From an uncultured beta proteobacterium (GTDB lineage: Bacteria > Pseudomonadota > Gammaproteobacteria > Burkholderiales > Burkholderiaceae_C): DNA of 64,000 nucleotides. Of the stretch, positions 26,272 to 34,124 are shown one piece after another (position 1 is the stretch's first letter; each line of letters opens with the position of its first letter). Both the position numbers and the translations under genes were made by a program. The stretch covers positions 1 to 64,000 of the forward strand of contig CAIJPE010000411.1 of assembly GCA_903822435.1 (NCBI GenBank). Reading direction: 5' to 3'. Below the pieces are notes generated by a model. The model made no database searches. It saw only the letters and a program-made list of their open reading frames with translations, and was not told the origin of the DNA.

Positions 26272-27384
26272 ATGGTGCACAAGCTATCGCGCAGGCAATT
26301 CGTTTCGGCGGCGCCGGTGGTCCTGGGCAGCGCTGCGGGGCTGGGCGCTTGCTCGCGAACACCCGATGCCGAGGATTACGAGAGCGTTGCGGCAGGTACC
26401 TGGCAAGCCGGGGTGTCCGCCGGCATCGGCGGAGCTGCGCTGACCCATGAGTTGGTCCGATGTGCGACCCTGGCACCGTCCAGCCACAACACGCAGTGCT
26501 GGCGGTTCTCGGCCGATGGTGTTGGCATCGCGCTCACGCCCGACCCCCTCCGGCGCTGTCCGGCGGTAGACCCTGACGACCACCATGTGTTCGTCACGCT
26601 GGGCTGCGCGGCCGAAAACCTCATCCTGGCCGCGCAGGCCCACGGGCTGCATGCGCAGCCCGACTTCGACGACACGTTGGGCGCCATGCATCTGGCGCTC
26701 ACGCCCACGGCAGCGCAGGACACGGCGCTGTTCCGGGCGATTCACTCACGGCAGTGCACCCGCGGTGACTACGACAGCCGGCCACTGTCGAACGAAGAGT
26801 TGAACCTGCTGGAACGCGCGGGCACGCTCAGCGGCGTGCGCGTGTTGCTGTTGACCGCCCCCACCGAGATGGAGCGCGTGCTGGATCATGTCGTTCAAGG
26901 CAACACGGCCCAGCTGGCGGACCCGGCATTCATGCGCGAGATCAAGTCCTGGATCCGATTCAACGCAACGGATGCCGTCCGCACCCGCGACGGCCTGTTC
27001 AGCGCGTGCACGGGCAACCCGACCATCCCGACCTGGGTGGGCGATCTCGCCTTCAGCTGGTTCTTCAACGCCAAGAGCGAAAACGACAAGATCGCACGGC
27101 AGGTGCGCAACTCCGCGGGCATCGCGGTGTTCGTGGGCGCTGCTGCCGACAAGGCCCATTGGGTGCAGGTAGGCCGGGCCTACGAGCGCTTTGCGCTGCA
27201 GGCCACGTCGCTCGGCATCCGCAACGCCTTCCTGAACCAGCCCGTGGAGGTGGCTGCGGTGCGGTCGCCTTTCGCGGCCTCGCTGGGGCTCACGGGCCAG
27301 CGGCCCGCCCTGGTGGTGCGCTTCGGGCGCGGGCCCGCGCTGCCACGGTCGCTGCGCCGGTCGGTCGAGGCCGTGATGGTTTGA
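26272..27384 (+). CDS. Tat-exported Acg-type nitroreductase-fold protein
   Basis: 370 aa. Tat signal 'KLSRRQFVSAAPVVLGSAAGLGAC', where the Cys could act as a lipobox. The rest resembles the Acg/NfnB-like FMN-binding family: 'LVRCATLAPSSHNTQCWRFS', 'IHSRQCTRGDYDSRPLS', 'AFLNQPVEVAAVR'. ATG 26272 follows AGGGA 5 nt upstream and places the twin Arg correctly. FMN-binding by an exported protein fits Tat use. Divergent from the CoA-transferase with 182 bp between them. Substrate unknown. Confidence 0.8.
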   Translation: MVHKLSRRQFVSAAPVVLGSAAGLGACSRTPDAEDYESVAAGTWQAGVSAGIGGAALTHELVRCATLAPSSHNTQCWRFSADGVGIALTPDPLRRCPAVDPDDHHVFVTLGCAAENLILAAQAHGLHAQPDFDDTLGAMHLALTPTAAQDTALFRAIHSRQCTRGDYDSRPLSNEELNLLERAGTLSGVRVLLLTAPTEMERVLDHVVQGNTAQLADPAFMREIKSWIRFNATDAVRTRDGLFSACTGNPTIPTWVGDLAFSWFFNAKSENDKIARQVRNSAGIAVFVGAAADKAHWVQVGRAYERFALQATSLGIRNAFLNQPVEVAAVRSPFAASLGLTGQRPALVVRFGRGPALPRSLRRSVEAVMV

Positions 27385-27795
27385 CGGCGGGTACCGGCCA
27401 GCCAGGGAAGCCCTTGCGTCGCTGCCAGCTGGCATCCGCAAGGTGCAGGCGGAAGTGGCGCGCATCGTCAGCCTGCCCGATGGGTTCGACCCCATGCGCC
27501 ATTCGGGCATCGAGCCCGTGACCCGGCTGCCCAGCGGCTTCGCCGGCACCGGCTGGGTGGCGGAGTGGGCCTCCGTAACCAACTTCTACTGGCCGGTAGA
27601 TTCCAGCGGGTCGCGCCGCGACCTGGTTCCTGGGTTTGACGGTCCACGGCGCCGGCTCCGGTGTGTCTGGAATTCGCCACACCGGATTTACCGGCAGCAA
27701 CCTGCGAACCGTCAACAACCTTCAGCAAGTGCTCGTTGTGTGCACAGGCCGCGTTGTGGCCTTTACACCGCAAAACCTGCTCAAGGAGAACCTCG
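27385..27795. other. 411-bp intergenic region with one hairpin
   Basis: No gene I can support. A plus-strand open frame at 27443-27799 lacks family features and runs into the next gene. A stem with perfect 8-bp arms CCGGTGTG (27658-27665) and CACACCGG (27678-27685) around 12 nt is followed by ATTTACC, and may terminate the nitroreductase transcript or form part of the leader of the next gene. Confidence 0.5.
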
Positions 27796-28146
27796 ATGAC
27801 CACCAAGTCCCTGTTCGTCGCCGGCATGCTGGCCGTGCTGTCGATCCCCAGCTTCGCCCAGGGTGCCTCGGCGCCTGCGGGCCATGCCGAATCCCGCTGG
27901 GAAAAGGCCCATCCGCGCCGCGACCAGGTCAACGACCGTCTGCAGAACCAGAACCGGCGAATCAAGACCGAAGTCGCCGAGGGCGACATGAGCAAGGCCA
28001 AGGCTGCCAAGCTCCACCGCGAGGACCGCCAGATTCGCCAGGAGGAGCGCAACATGGCGGCGCAGAACGGCGGCCACATCACCAAGGCCGAGCAGAAGGT
28101 CCTGAATCAGCAGGAAAGCAAGGTGAGCGGGCAGATCGGCAAGTGA
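27796..28146 (+). CDS. Small secreted Gln/Lys/Arg-rich protein
   Basis: 116 aa. Signal peptide 'MTTKSLFVAGMLAVLSIPSFAQG', mature part hydrophilic and largely helical: 'RDQVNDRLQNQNRRIKTEVAEGDMSKAKAAKLHREDRQIRQEERNMAAQNGGHITKAEQKVLNQQESKVSGQIGK'-like sequence (shown here only in parts: DQVNDRLQNQNRRI, RQEERNMAAQNG). A strong AAGGAGA lies 6 nt before the ATG. I know similar short periplasmic proteins in Burkholderiales but no assigned function. Monocistronic by spacing. Confidence 0.78.
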   Translation: MTTKSLFVAGMLAVLSIPSFAQGASAPAGHAESRWEKAHPRRDQVNDRLQNQNRRIKTEVAEGDMSKAKAAKLHREDRQIRQEERNMAAQNGGHITKAEQKVLNQQESKVSGQIGK

Positions 28147-28318
28147 GCAGGCTCGGGCGCCCGCCGCGCCCGCGCCTGACCCGACTTCATCGGCCTGCGC
28201 CTCAACCGCTCGAGGTGCCCACCGGCATCACGCGTGGGCCGTGCCTGGAACGTGTCTGGTTGCCCACCCTGCAGCGCGATGCCGCCGCCATCGTCCTGGA
28301 TGAACGCGGCGGGCGACC

Positions 28319-28846
28319 CTACGAGACCTGGGGCAAGCGCCGCTCAGGCTGAACGCGGCGCCCGGCCCTCCACCGGGCGCTGGCCAGGACCCACAGCAGC
28401 CCTGCAGACAGGCTCAGCGCCGTGGCCGGCTCCGGCACGGTGGTGGTCTGCGGCACGAGGTAGCCGCTGACCGTGCCGGTCAGCGTGTAGGGCGCGAAGT
28501 CGTTCTGTGCCGAGAAGGACCCGCTGACGGTGTCGCTGGCCAGGCCGAGCGGTGCCGCGAAGCCCAGGTTGATGTCGCCCTGGACCGTGCCGTTGTTGCT
28601 GGCACTCGTCACCGTGTACGAGGTGGCCGTGAACTCGATGACCGACGGGTAGAGGCCGTCGATCCAAGCCCCCAGGTCGACGCTGACACTGTCGCTGTAG
28701 GTGAGGAAGGGCACCGAAACCGACCAGGACCCGGCAGCGGCCACGGGGTCCCAACTGACGGTGCCGGTGGCGTGGATGGACTGGGCCGGGTAGCCATTGA
28801 TCACGCCCGTGAACACGAGATGGCTGGCGTCGTAGACGATGTTCAT
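28319..28846 (-). CDS. PEP-CTERM protein lacking its own signal peptide
   Basis: 175 aa, beta-rich, Ser/Thr/Gly-rich, ending in a PEP-CTERM sorting signal: 'VPEPATALSLSAGLLWVL' followed by a basic tail 'ASARWRAGRR'. PEP-CTERM proteins are exported and processed by exosortase/EpsH systems linked to exopolysaccharide. The odd point is that it begins directly with 'MNIVYDASHLVFTGVIN', with no Sec signal. Its ATG overlaps the stop of the upstream short PEP-CTERM gene (ATGA), with AAGGA 7 nt ahead, so the two are co-translated. The export signal may have been lost or displaced. Confidence 0.75.
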   Translation of the reverse strand: MNIVYDASHLVFTGVINGYPAQSIHATGTVSWDPVAAAGSWSVSVPFLTYSDSVSVDLGAWIDGLYPSVIEFTATSYTVTSASNNGTVQGDINLGFAAPLGLASDTVSGSFSAQNDFAPYTLTGTVSGYLVPQTTTVPEPATALSLSAGLLWVLASARWRAGRRVQPERRLPQVS

Positions 28847-29127
28847 GGACGGTCCTTGACCTGGCGCAGGCCACGATTTACGAACAGGGCGGGGCTGCCA
28901 GGAAGGGCCAACGTGGCGCTGGCGGGTTCAGGCAGCCGCTGCAGCACGGGCCCACGGGTGCCATCGCCCGGGGGGATCTGCAGCAGGCCGGTGCCGGACA
29001 TGGGTGTGAAATAGGCGAAGTCGATCTCGCTCACCGCGCCGGCTGCCCCGGGCACAGAAAGCTGAACCGCTGCCCAAGCTCCCAGGGCCCAGGTCACACC
29101 GCGGCGGCACCGTTCGTCAGGTCGCAT
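28843..29127 (-). CDS. Short protein with signal peptide and PEP-CTERM-like tail
   Basis: 94 aa. Signal peptide 'RRGVTWALGAWAAVQLSVPGAAGA', a mere 30-residue middle 'VSEIDFAYFTPMSGTGLLQIP..', and a C-terminus 'LPEPASATLALPGSPALFVN' plus 'RGLRQ' that looks like a PEP-CTERM signal with two unusual prolines in the hydrophobic stretch. AGGAGA lies 7 nt before the ATG. It looks like an internally deleted PEP-CTERM protein, or the first half of an ancestral gene now followed by a second PEP-CTERM reading frame. Function unknown. Confidence 0.6.
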   Translation of the reverse strand: MRPDERCRRGVTWALGAWAAVQLSVPGAAGAVSEIDFAYFTPMSGTGLLQIPPGDGTRGPVLQRLPEPASATLALPGSPALFVNRGLRQVKDRP

Positions 29128-29427
29128 CGACCTTCTCCTGGTTCGGGGAGGGCCTCCGCGGACATCGCGGCTGGCAATGAAAGTGCATTGTGCACATTGC
29201 TGACAAAGAGAAAAGCCCGACGCAGGCCTGTCGCCCCCTTGCCCCGGCTCGCCGTTTGCCGCGACGCCGACGTGACCTGGGCTTCGCGGGCCACGCGCAA
29301 GGGCGCTTTCGTGCATGTGTCACGGACGATGGACCGACTCTGTAACAGGCCGTATCACATGGCATGCTGCCCGCCTACAGTCCTGCTCGACGCGATCGGA
29401 TGCCCTGCACCCGGCCGCCACCACCGA

Positions 29428-29516
29428 ATTCCGAGGGCAAACCCGTTGAAAAGCGGGGACGCAAAGCCACCGGCCTACAGCGCTCACAGCGCCAGGGCAG
29501 CGGGGTTGCCAACGAA
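29428..29516 (+). ncRNA. c-di-GMP-I (GEMM-I) riboswitch aptamer
   Basis: The leader of the S53 peptidase contains the GEMM-I core: GAGGGCAAACC at 29433, a 6-bp stem (29442-29447 with 29452-29457) closed by a GAAA tetraloop (29448-29451), then GGGACGCAAAGCC (29456-29468) with the tetraloop-receptor part CCGGCCTA, a variable stem (29480-29492) and the closing GCAGCGGGGTTGCC (29497-29510). These segments match the conserved core of Vibrio Vc2-type aptamers that bind cyclic di-GMP. It lies about 93 nt upstream of the start codon of the peptidase gene. Confidence 0.9.
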
Positions 29517-29540
29517 CCGGACCGGCCCTGCGCCGTGCCT

Positions 29541-29557
29541 GCCACCCTGAAGGTGGC
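29541..29557 (+). terminator. Hairpin in riboswitch expression platform
   Basis: GCCACC (29541-29546) pairs with GGTGGC (29552-29557) around CTGAA, followed by CGTTGTTTCC. It sits between aptamer and start codon where a regulated intrinsic terminator would be. The T tract is weak, so a role in transcription attenuation is inferred. Confidence 0.45.
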
Positions 29558-29608
29558 CGTTGTTTCCACGTGGCCCTCGCCAAGCAACCGAGCACCCGAG
29601 GCGCCACG

Positions 29609-31741
29609 ATGTCATCCCGTTTTCTGTCCCTTTCCCAACGGTCGTCCGCTTCTCGAACGGGCCCCTGGCTGTGCGCCCTGGCCGTTGCAACCCTGACGGC
29701 TTGTGGCGGCGGAAGCGACGACACCACCACCCCATCGAGCGCGACCGAAGCCGCGACCGTTGGGCCGCTGGTCTTCGATCTGCCGGCCGCCGACGCCGCC
29801 CTGGCAGCTGAGACCGCCGGCATCCAGGCCCAGCCCACCTTTCATGCCGCTCCGGTGATCCTGGACGAACCCGACGACACCGATGTGGCCGACCCGGGGG
29901 CATCGGCACTGCGGGCGCCTCACGCGCAGCGCGTATCGGCGGCCCTGGCCGGGCTGTCCACGCAGCGCCTCAGCCTGGACCGCCTGCTCGCGGCGCAGCG
30001 CAGCCAGGCATTGGCGGCCCCCGCCGGCGAAGTCAACGCCGCCCTGGCAGCGACCTCGACGGTGCAGACCTACACGCCCGCACAGATCCGCGCCGCCTAC
30101 GCCATGCCGGCCCTGCCTGGCGCAGGCAGCGCGCCGACGCCGGCCCAGGCCGCAGCCCTGGGCGCGGGCCAGACCATCTACATCATCAATGCCCACCACA
30201 GCCCCAATGCGGCTGCCGAACTGGCCGCCTTCAACCTCAAGTTCGGCCTGCCTGCCTGTGCGGCCAAGGCCGTGGCGGCGAACAGCGTGCTGCCGCTGGC
30301 ATCCGCGTCGGCCACGGGCTGCGAATTCGCGCAGGTCTATGCCACGGCATCGGGCACGCTGACGACGGCCGTCCCCACCTACGATGCCGGATGGGCGACC
30401 GAGATCGCGCTGGACGTGCAATGGGTGCACGCCACCGCGCCGCTGGCGCGCGTGGTGCTGATCGAGGCGGTCGATGCCTCTCTGAACAGCCTGCTGGGCG
30501 CTGTCAAACTGGCCAATGCCATGGGCCCGGGCGTGGTCTCGATGAGCTTTGGTGCGACCGAGGGCAACTACACGGCTTCGGTCGACGCGGCTTTCACGGC
30601 GGCCCGGATGACCTACCTGGCCGCCACCGGCGATGCCGGCGTGGCGGTCAGTTGGCCTTCGGTGTCGACCAACGTGGTGGCCGTCGGCGGTACCACCCTG
30701 AGCTACGGCGGCGGCATGCGCAGCGAAACGGCCTGGGCCGGCACGGGCGGTGGCGTCAGCGCCTACACGGCCACACCCGCCTACCAGAATCCGGCGGTTC
30801 CCGGCTTCACCGGCTACGCCCGGCGGGCCGTGGCCGACGTGGCCTTCAATGCCGATCCGAACAGCGGGCAATACGTGGCCGTGATGCCGCCGGGCACCTC
30901 CGCGGCCAAGTGGATGAGCGTGGGCGGCACCAGCCTGGCCACCCCCCAATGGGCCGGCCTGATGGCGATGGCCAACGCCCAGCGCGGGTTGGCAGCCAGA
31001 TTGCCGCTGGGCGGGCCGCACGCGCTGCTGTACGGCCAGATCGGCGCGGTGCCCGGCAGCTACGCCAGCGCCTTCCTCGACGTGGCGCAGGGCCGACATG
31101 GCACCTGCAGCCTGTGCACGGCCAAGGCCGGCTACGACGAGCTCACGGGCCTGGGAACGCCCAACGTCGGCAGCCTGCTGAACCTGCTGAGCGGTAGTGC
31201 GCCATCGGCGGCGGCCCCTGTGCCACCCGTGGTGGCCGGCGCCACCATCAGCGGACAGCCGGGCGTGGCCCTCAGCGCCGCTGTCGGTGTCACCGCACCC
31301 AACACCGTGAGCTACACCCTGGCCGGTGCCCCGAGCGGCATGGCCATCAGCAGCGGCGGCGTCATCAGCTGGGCCAGCCCCGTGGCGGGCAGCTATGCCG
31401 TCACGGTCACGGCCCGGGACACCAAGACTGCTCTCAGCGGCCAGGGACTGCTGACCTTCAACATCGTCAAGTCCGGTCCGGTGGTGAGCTACAGCCCGAT
31501 GGCCGGGGTGGCAGGCAAGGCCCTGACGGGCAGCTTCAGCATCGCCGACGCCACGACCGGCGCGATGTCCATCGCGATCAGCGGGGTGCCTTCGGGCATG
31601 GCCTTCTCGGGCAGTGGTCTCACGTTCACGGCTAAATGGGCCAGCCCGGTAACGGGCACCTACACCCTCAAGGTGGCCGTGATGGACGCGGCGGGCCTGA
31701 GCACCACGGCCAACATTCCGGTGACGATCACGGCCAAGTAA
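29609..31741 (+). CDS. Secreted S53 (sedolisin) serine-carboxyl peptidase lipoprotein
   Basis: 710 aa. N-terminal lipobox LTAC (C32) after a hydrophobic signal. Pro-kumamolisin-like propeptide region, then the catalytic domain with E265 and D269 ('WATEIALDVQW'), oxyanion Asp D342 ('AATGDAGVAVSWP') and nucleophile S442 ('GGTSLATPQWAGL'): a complete sedolisin Glu-Asp-Asp-Ser set. After residue 540 come two putative Ig-like (He_PIG) repeats, each with 'SGMAISSGG' / 'SGMAFSGSG' and 'WASPV.G.Y..'. The leader holds a GEMM-I riboswitch, so expression should respond to cyclic di-GMP. Such peptidases degrade proteins at low pH or in biofilm matrix. Divergent from the PEP-CTERM pair. Confidence 0.92.
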   Translation: MSSRFLSLSQRSSASRTGPWLCALAVATLTACGGGSDDTTTPSSATEAATVGPLVFDLPAADAALAAETAGIQAQPTFHAAPVILDEPDDTDVADPGASALRAPHAQRVSAALAGLSTQRLSLDRLLAAQRSQALAAPAGEVNAALAATSTVQTYTPAQIRAAYAMPALPGAGSAPTPAQAAALGAGQTIYIINAHHSPNAAAELAAFNLKFGLPACAAKAVAANSVLPLASASATGCEFAQVYATASGTLTTAVPTYDAGWATEIALDVQWVHATAPLARVVLIEAVDASLNSLLGAVKLANAMGPGVVSMSFGATEGNYTASVDAAFTAARMTYLAATGDAGVAVSWPSVSTNVVAVGGTTLSYGGGMRSETAWAGTGGGVSAYTATPAYQNPAVPGFTGYARRAVADVAFNADPNSGQYVAVMPPGTSAAKWMSVGGTSLATPQWAGLMAMANAQRGLAARLPLGGPHALLYGQIGAVPGSYASAFLDVAQGRHGTCSLCTAKAGYDELTGLGTPNVGSLLNLLSGSAPSAAAPVPPVVAGATISGQPGVALSAAVGVTAPNTVSYTLAGAPSGMAISSGGVISWASPVAGSYAVTVTARDTKTALSGQGLLTFNIVKSGPVVSYSPMAGVAGKALTGSFSIADATTGAMSIAISGVPSGMAFSGSGLTFTAKWASPVTGTYTLKVAVMDAAGLSTTANIPVTITAK

Positions 31742-31757
31742 GGCCGGCAGCTCGACC

Positions 31758-32459
31758 TTAACGCGAAGCCGAGGGCTGCTGCGGCCCGAGTCTGGCCAGG
31801 AGCGCCCTGGCCGCAGGCTCGGACGACGCGGGGTTCTGGCCCGTGATCAGCAGGCCGTCGACGACCACATGCGGCTGCCAGTCGGCCACCTTGGAAAAGT
31901 GGCCTCCCTGTTCCTTCAGCATGTCTTCCACCAGGAACGGCACGACCTGGGTCAGGCCCGCTGCTTCTTCCTCGGTGTTCGTGAAACCCGTGACGTTCCT
32001 GCCCTTCACCAGCGGCTGTCCCCCGGGCGCCTTGGCATGCCGAAGCACGCCGGGTGCATGGCAGACGGCAGCCACGGGCTTGCCGGCGGCAATCATCGCG
32101 TCCACCAGGCCGATGGACGCGGCGTCTTCGGCCAGGTCCCACAAGGGGCCGTGGCCACCGGGATAGAACACGGCGTCGAACCGGCTTGCCTCCAGCGTGG
32201 CCAGCTTCACCGTGGCAGCGAGCGCCGCCTGGGCAGCGCTGTCGGCCTTGAAGCGGCGCGTGGCGTCTGTCTGCGAAGCGGCGTCGTCGCTCTTGGGGTC
32301 CAGCGGCGGCTGCCCACCCAGCGGCGAGGCCAGCGTGATGGGGATGCCTGCGTCCTTGAACACGTAGTAGGGCGCTGCAAACTCCTCGAGCCAGAAGCCC
32401 GTCTTGCGGCCCGTCTTGCCGAGTTTGTCGTGGGAGGTGAGGACCATCAGGATGTTCAT
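31758..32459 (-). CDS. DJ-1/PfpI-family class I glutamine amidotransferase-like protein
   Basis: 233 aa, Hsp31/HchA-like branch: 'LTSHDKLGKTGRKTGFWLEEFAAPYYVF', 'FDAVFYPGGHGPLWDLAED', nucleophile elbow Cys in 'VAAVCHAPGVL'. The family includes glyoxalase III/deglycase and chaperone activities; which applies here is unclear. It is 31 bp downstream of the CurA-like oxidoreductase gene on the same strand, and both could detoxify reactive carbonyls. Confidence 0.87.
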   Translation of the reverse strand: MNILMVLTSHDKLGKTGRKTGFWLEEFAAPYYVFKDAGIPITLASPLGGQPPLDPKSDDAASQTDATRRFKADSAAQAALAATVKLATLEASRFDAVFYPGGHGPLWDLAEDAASIGLVDAMIAAGKPVAAVCHAPGVLRHAKAPGGQPLVKGRNVTGFTNTEEEAAGLTQVVPFLVEDMLKEQGGHFSKVADWQPHVVVDGLLITGQNPASSEPAARALLARLGPQQPSASR

Positions 32460-32490
32460 GAATTCTTTCTCGGGTAGGGTGTGGCGTGCT

Positions 32491-33525
32491 TCACTCGTGC
32501 GCGAGCTGGATGACGAGCTTGCCGAAGTTCCGGCCCTGCAACAGGCCGATGAAGGCTTGAGGGGCGTTCTCGAGGCCGAAGACCCTGTCTTCGCGGACCT
32601 TCACCCGGCCTTGCTGAACCCACTCGCCCATCGCACCCGCAAACTCGCTCCAGCGCGGGCCGTAGTCGTCGAAGACGATGAAGCCCTGCATCCTGATGCG
32701 CTTGCGCAGGAGCGTGCCCATGAGCTGGCCCAAGCGATCCGGCCCGGGTGGCAGCGCGGTGTCGTTATAAGCCGCGATGAGCCCGCAGACCGGCACGCGG
32801 GCCTTGGCATTGAGCAGGGGCATCACGGCGTCGAACACCGCACCGCCGACGTTCTCGAAGTACACGTCGATGCCCTTGGGACAGGCCGCGGCCAGGCGCA
32901 GCGCAAAGTCGTCGGCGCGGTGGTCGATGCAATTGTCGAAGCCCAACTCGTCGACGACATACCGGCACTTGTCTGGCCCACCGGCGATGCCCACCACGGT
33001 GCATCCCTGGATCTTCGCGACCTGGCCCACCACCGAGCCCACGGCGCCGCTCGCGGCGGCCACCACGACCGTCTCGCCCCCGACGGGTCGGCCGATGTCG
33101 AGCAACCCCATGTATGCCGTGAAGCCGGGCATGCCCAGCACGCCAAGGGCACGCGAAGGATGTGGGTCCTCGGGATATAGCGACCGGAGGCCCGTGCCAT
33201 CCGACAGCGCATAGTCCTGCCACCCGGTGTAGCCGAGCACCCGCTGACCGACCTTGAAATCCTTGTGCCTGGATGCCTCGACGCGCGACACGGTGCCGCC
33301 GACCATCACCTCACCCAGGCCCACTGGCGCGGCGTAGGACGGTCCGTCGCTCATCCGGCCACGCATATAGGGGTCCAGCGACAGATACAGCGTGCGCAGC
33401 AGCACTTGGCCGTCCGCAGGGGTGGGGACCTGACGGCTTTCGAGGTGGAAGTTGTCGGAACTCGGCGCGCCGTGCGGCCTGGACTTCAAGACGATTCGGC
33501 GATTTTCAGCGGGGCTTTGCGGCAT
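32491..33525 (-). CDS. NADP-dependent zinc-free MDR oxidoreductase (CurA-like)
   Basis: 344 aa. Zinc-independent medium-chain reductase: 'LYLSLDPYMRGRMSD', 'GMPGFTAYMGLLDIGRPVGGETVVVAAASGAVGSVVGQVAKIQG' (NADP-binding), 'GIDVYFENVGGAVFDAV', 'MQGFIVFDDYG'. Matches the CurA / leukotriene B4 dehydrogenase-like family that reduces C=C bonds of enones. Cytoplasmic. A shared dyad (33560-33573) lies 35-48 bp upstream of its start. Confidence 0.9.
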   Translation of the reverse strand: MPQSPAENRRIVLKSRPHGAPSSDNFHLESRQVPTPADGQVLLRTLYLSLDPYMRGRMSDGPSYAAPVGLGEVMVGGTVSRVEASRHKDFKVGQRVLGYTGWQDYALSDGTGLRSLYPEDPHPSRALGVLGMPGFTAYMGLLDIGRPVGGETVVVAAASGAVGSVVGQVAKIQGCTVVGIAGGPDKCRYVVDELGFDNCIDHRADDFALRLAAACPKGIDVYFENVGGAVFDAVMPLLNAKARVPVCGLIAAYNDTALPPGPDRLGQLMGTLLRKRIRMQGFIVFDDYGPRWSEFAGAMGEWVQQGRVKVREDRVFGLENAPQAFIGLLQGRNFGKLVIQLAHE

Positions 33526-33881
33526 GGCTCAAGCTTGTTCCATTGCAGGCCACCGCTCTGTGCGCTTGCGCACGCCAGTCTCACGTCCGTCCTACAGGGC
33601 CTGACCGGCGCCATCCGGTTCGCCGTCATCCACAAAGCGGTCTGATCGGGCGTGTGTGCCGAGGATCCTGCGGGCGTGCTCGATCGGGCAGAAGGTCTGT
33701 CGCATCGGTCCCTTTGCCTTGGGGTCTTGTGGGGGCCCCGGAGCCGGACACCCTGTCCTGGCGTGCGTTGTCGAACAGACGGGCTCGCTGGACGACCCTA
33801 AAACGGTCCTGACGATCTGGCGTCCTGCGCGAGTGCAGGGCAAGCCCATCGGCGCACTTGAACAAACCGCAAGGGAAACCC
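33526..33881. other. 356-bp divergent intergenic region
   Basis: Holds no gene I can support; open frames on the minus strand here show no family features. It contains the palindrome GTGCGC-TT-GCGCAC at 33560-33573 and the leader of the small gene at 33882. Confidence 0.5.
33560..33573. promoter_or_regulatory. Operator-like dyad upstream of the CurA-like gene
   Basis: GTGCGCTTGCGCAC, perfect 6-bp arms around TT. A copy differing by one base occurs at 38616-38629, and a related CTTGCGCTCGCGCAAG at 36738-36753; each lies within 80 bp ahead of a start codon. Confidence 0.5.
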
Positions 33882-34124
33882 ATGAACAAGTCTCTGGTCG
33901 CCATCGGTTTGCCGGGACGGTCCGTCGCCATGGCATTGACGGGGGCGGTCGGTCATGTGTTCGATCGCGCCCGAAGGGACGTGGCGAAAACGCGTGTCGA
34001 TCACGATATCGCAGCGTTCAGGACCGGGATCAAGGCGCTCGAATCCAAAGCCGTGCACGCCAGTGGCGCGGCCAAGACCCGGCTGCTGGCCTGGAGCCTG
34101 ACCAAGGAAGCGTTGACGGCCTGA
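33882..34124 (+). CDS. Small protein of unknown function upstream of the YeeE gene
   Basis: 80 aa, basic, with one hydrophobic stretch near the N-terminus ('LVAIGLPGRSVAMALTGAVGHVF') then a helical charged tail. AGGGA lies 5 nt before ATG 33882. The stop overlaps ATG 34124 of the transporter gene by TGATG. I do not recognise a family. Could be a membrane-associated accessory of the transporter. Confidence 0.5.
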   Translation: MNKSLVAIGLPGRSVAMALTGAVGHVFDRARRDVAKTRVDHDIAAFRTGIKALESKAVHASGAAKTRLLAWSLTKEALTA

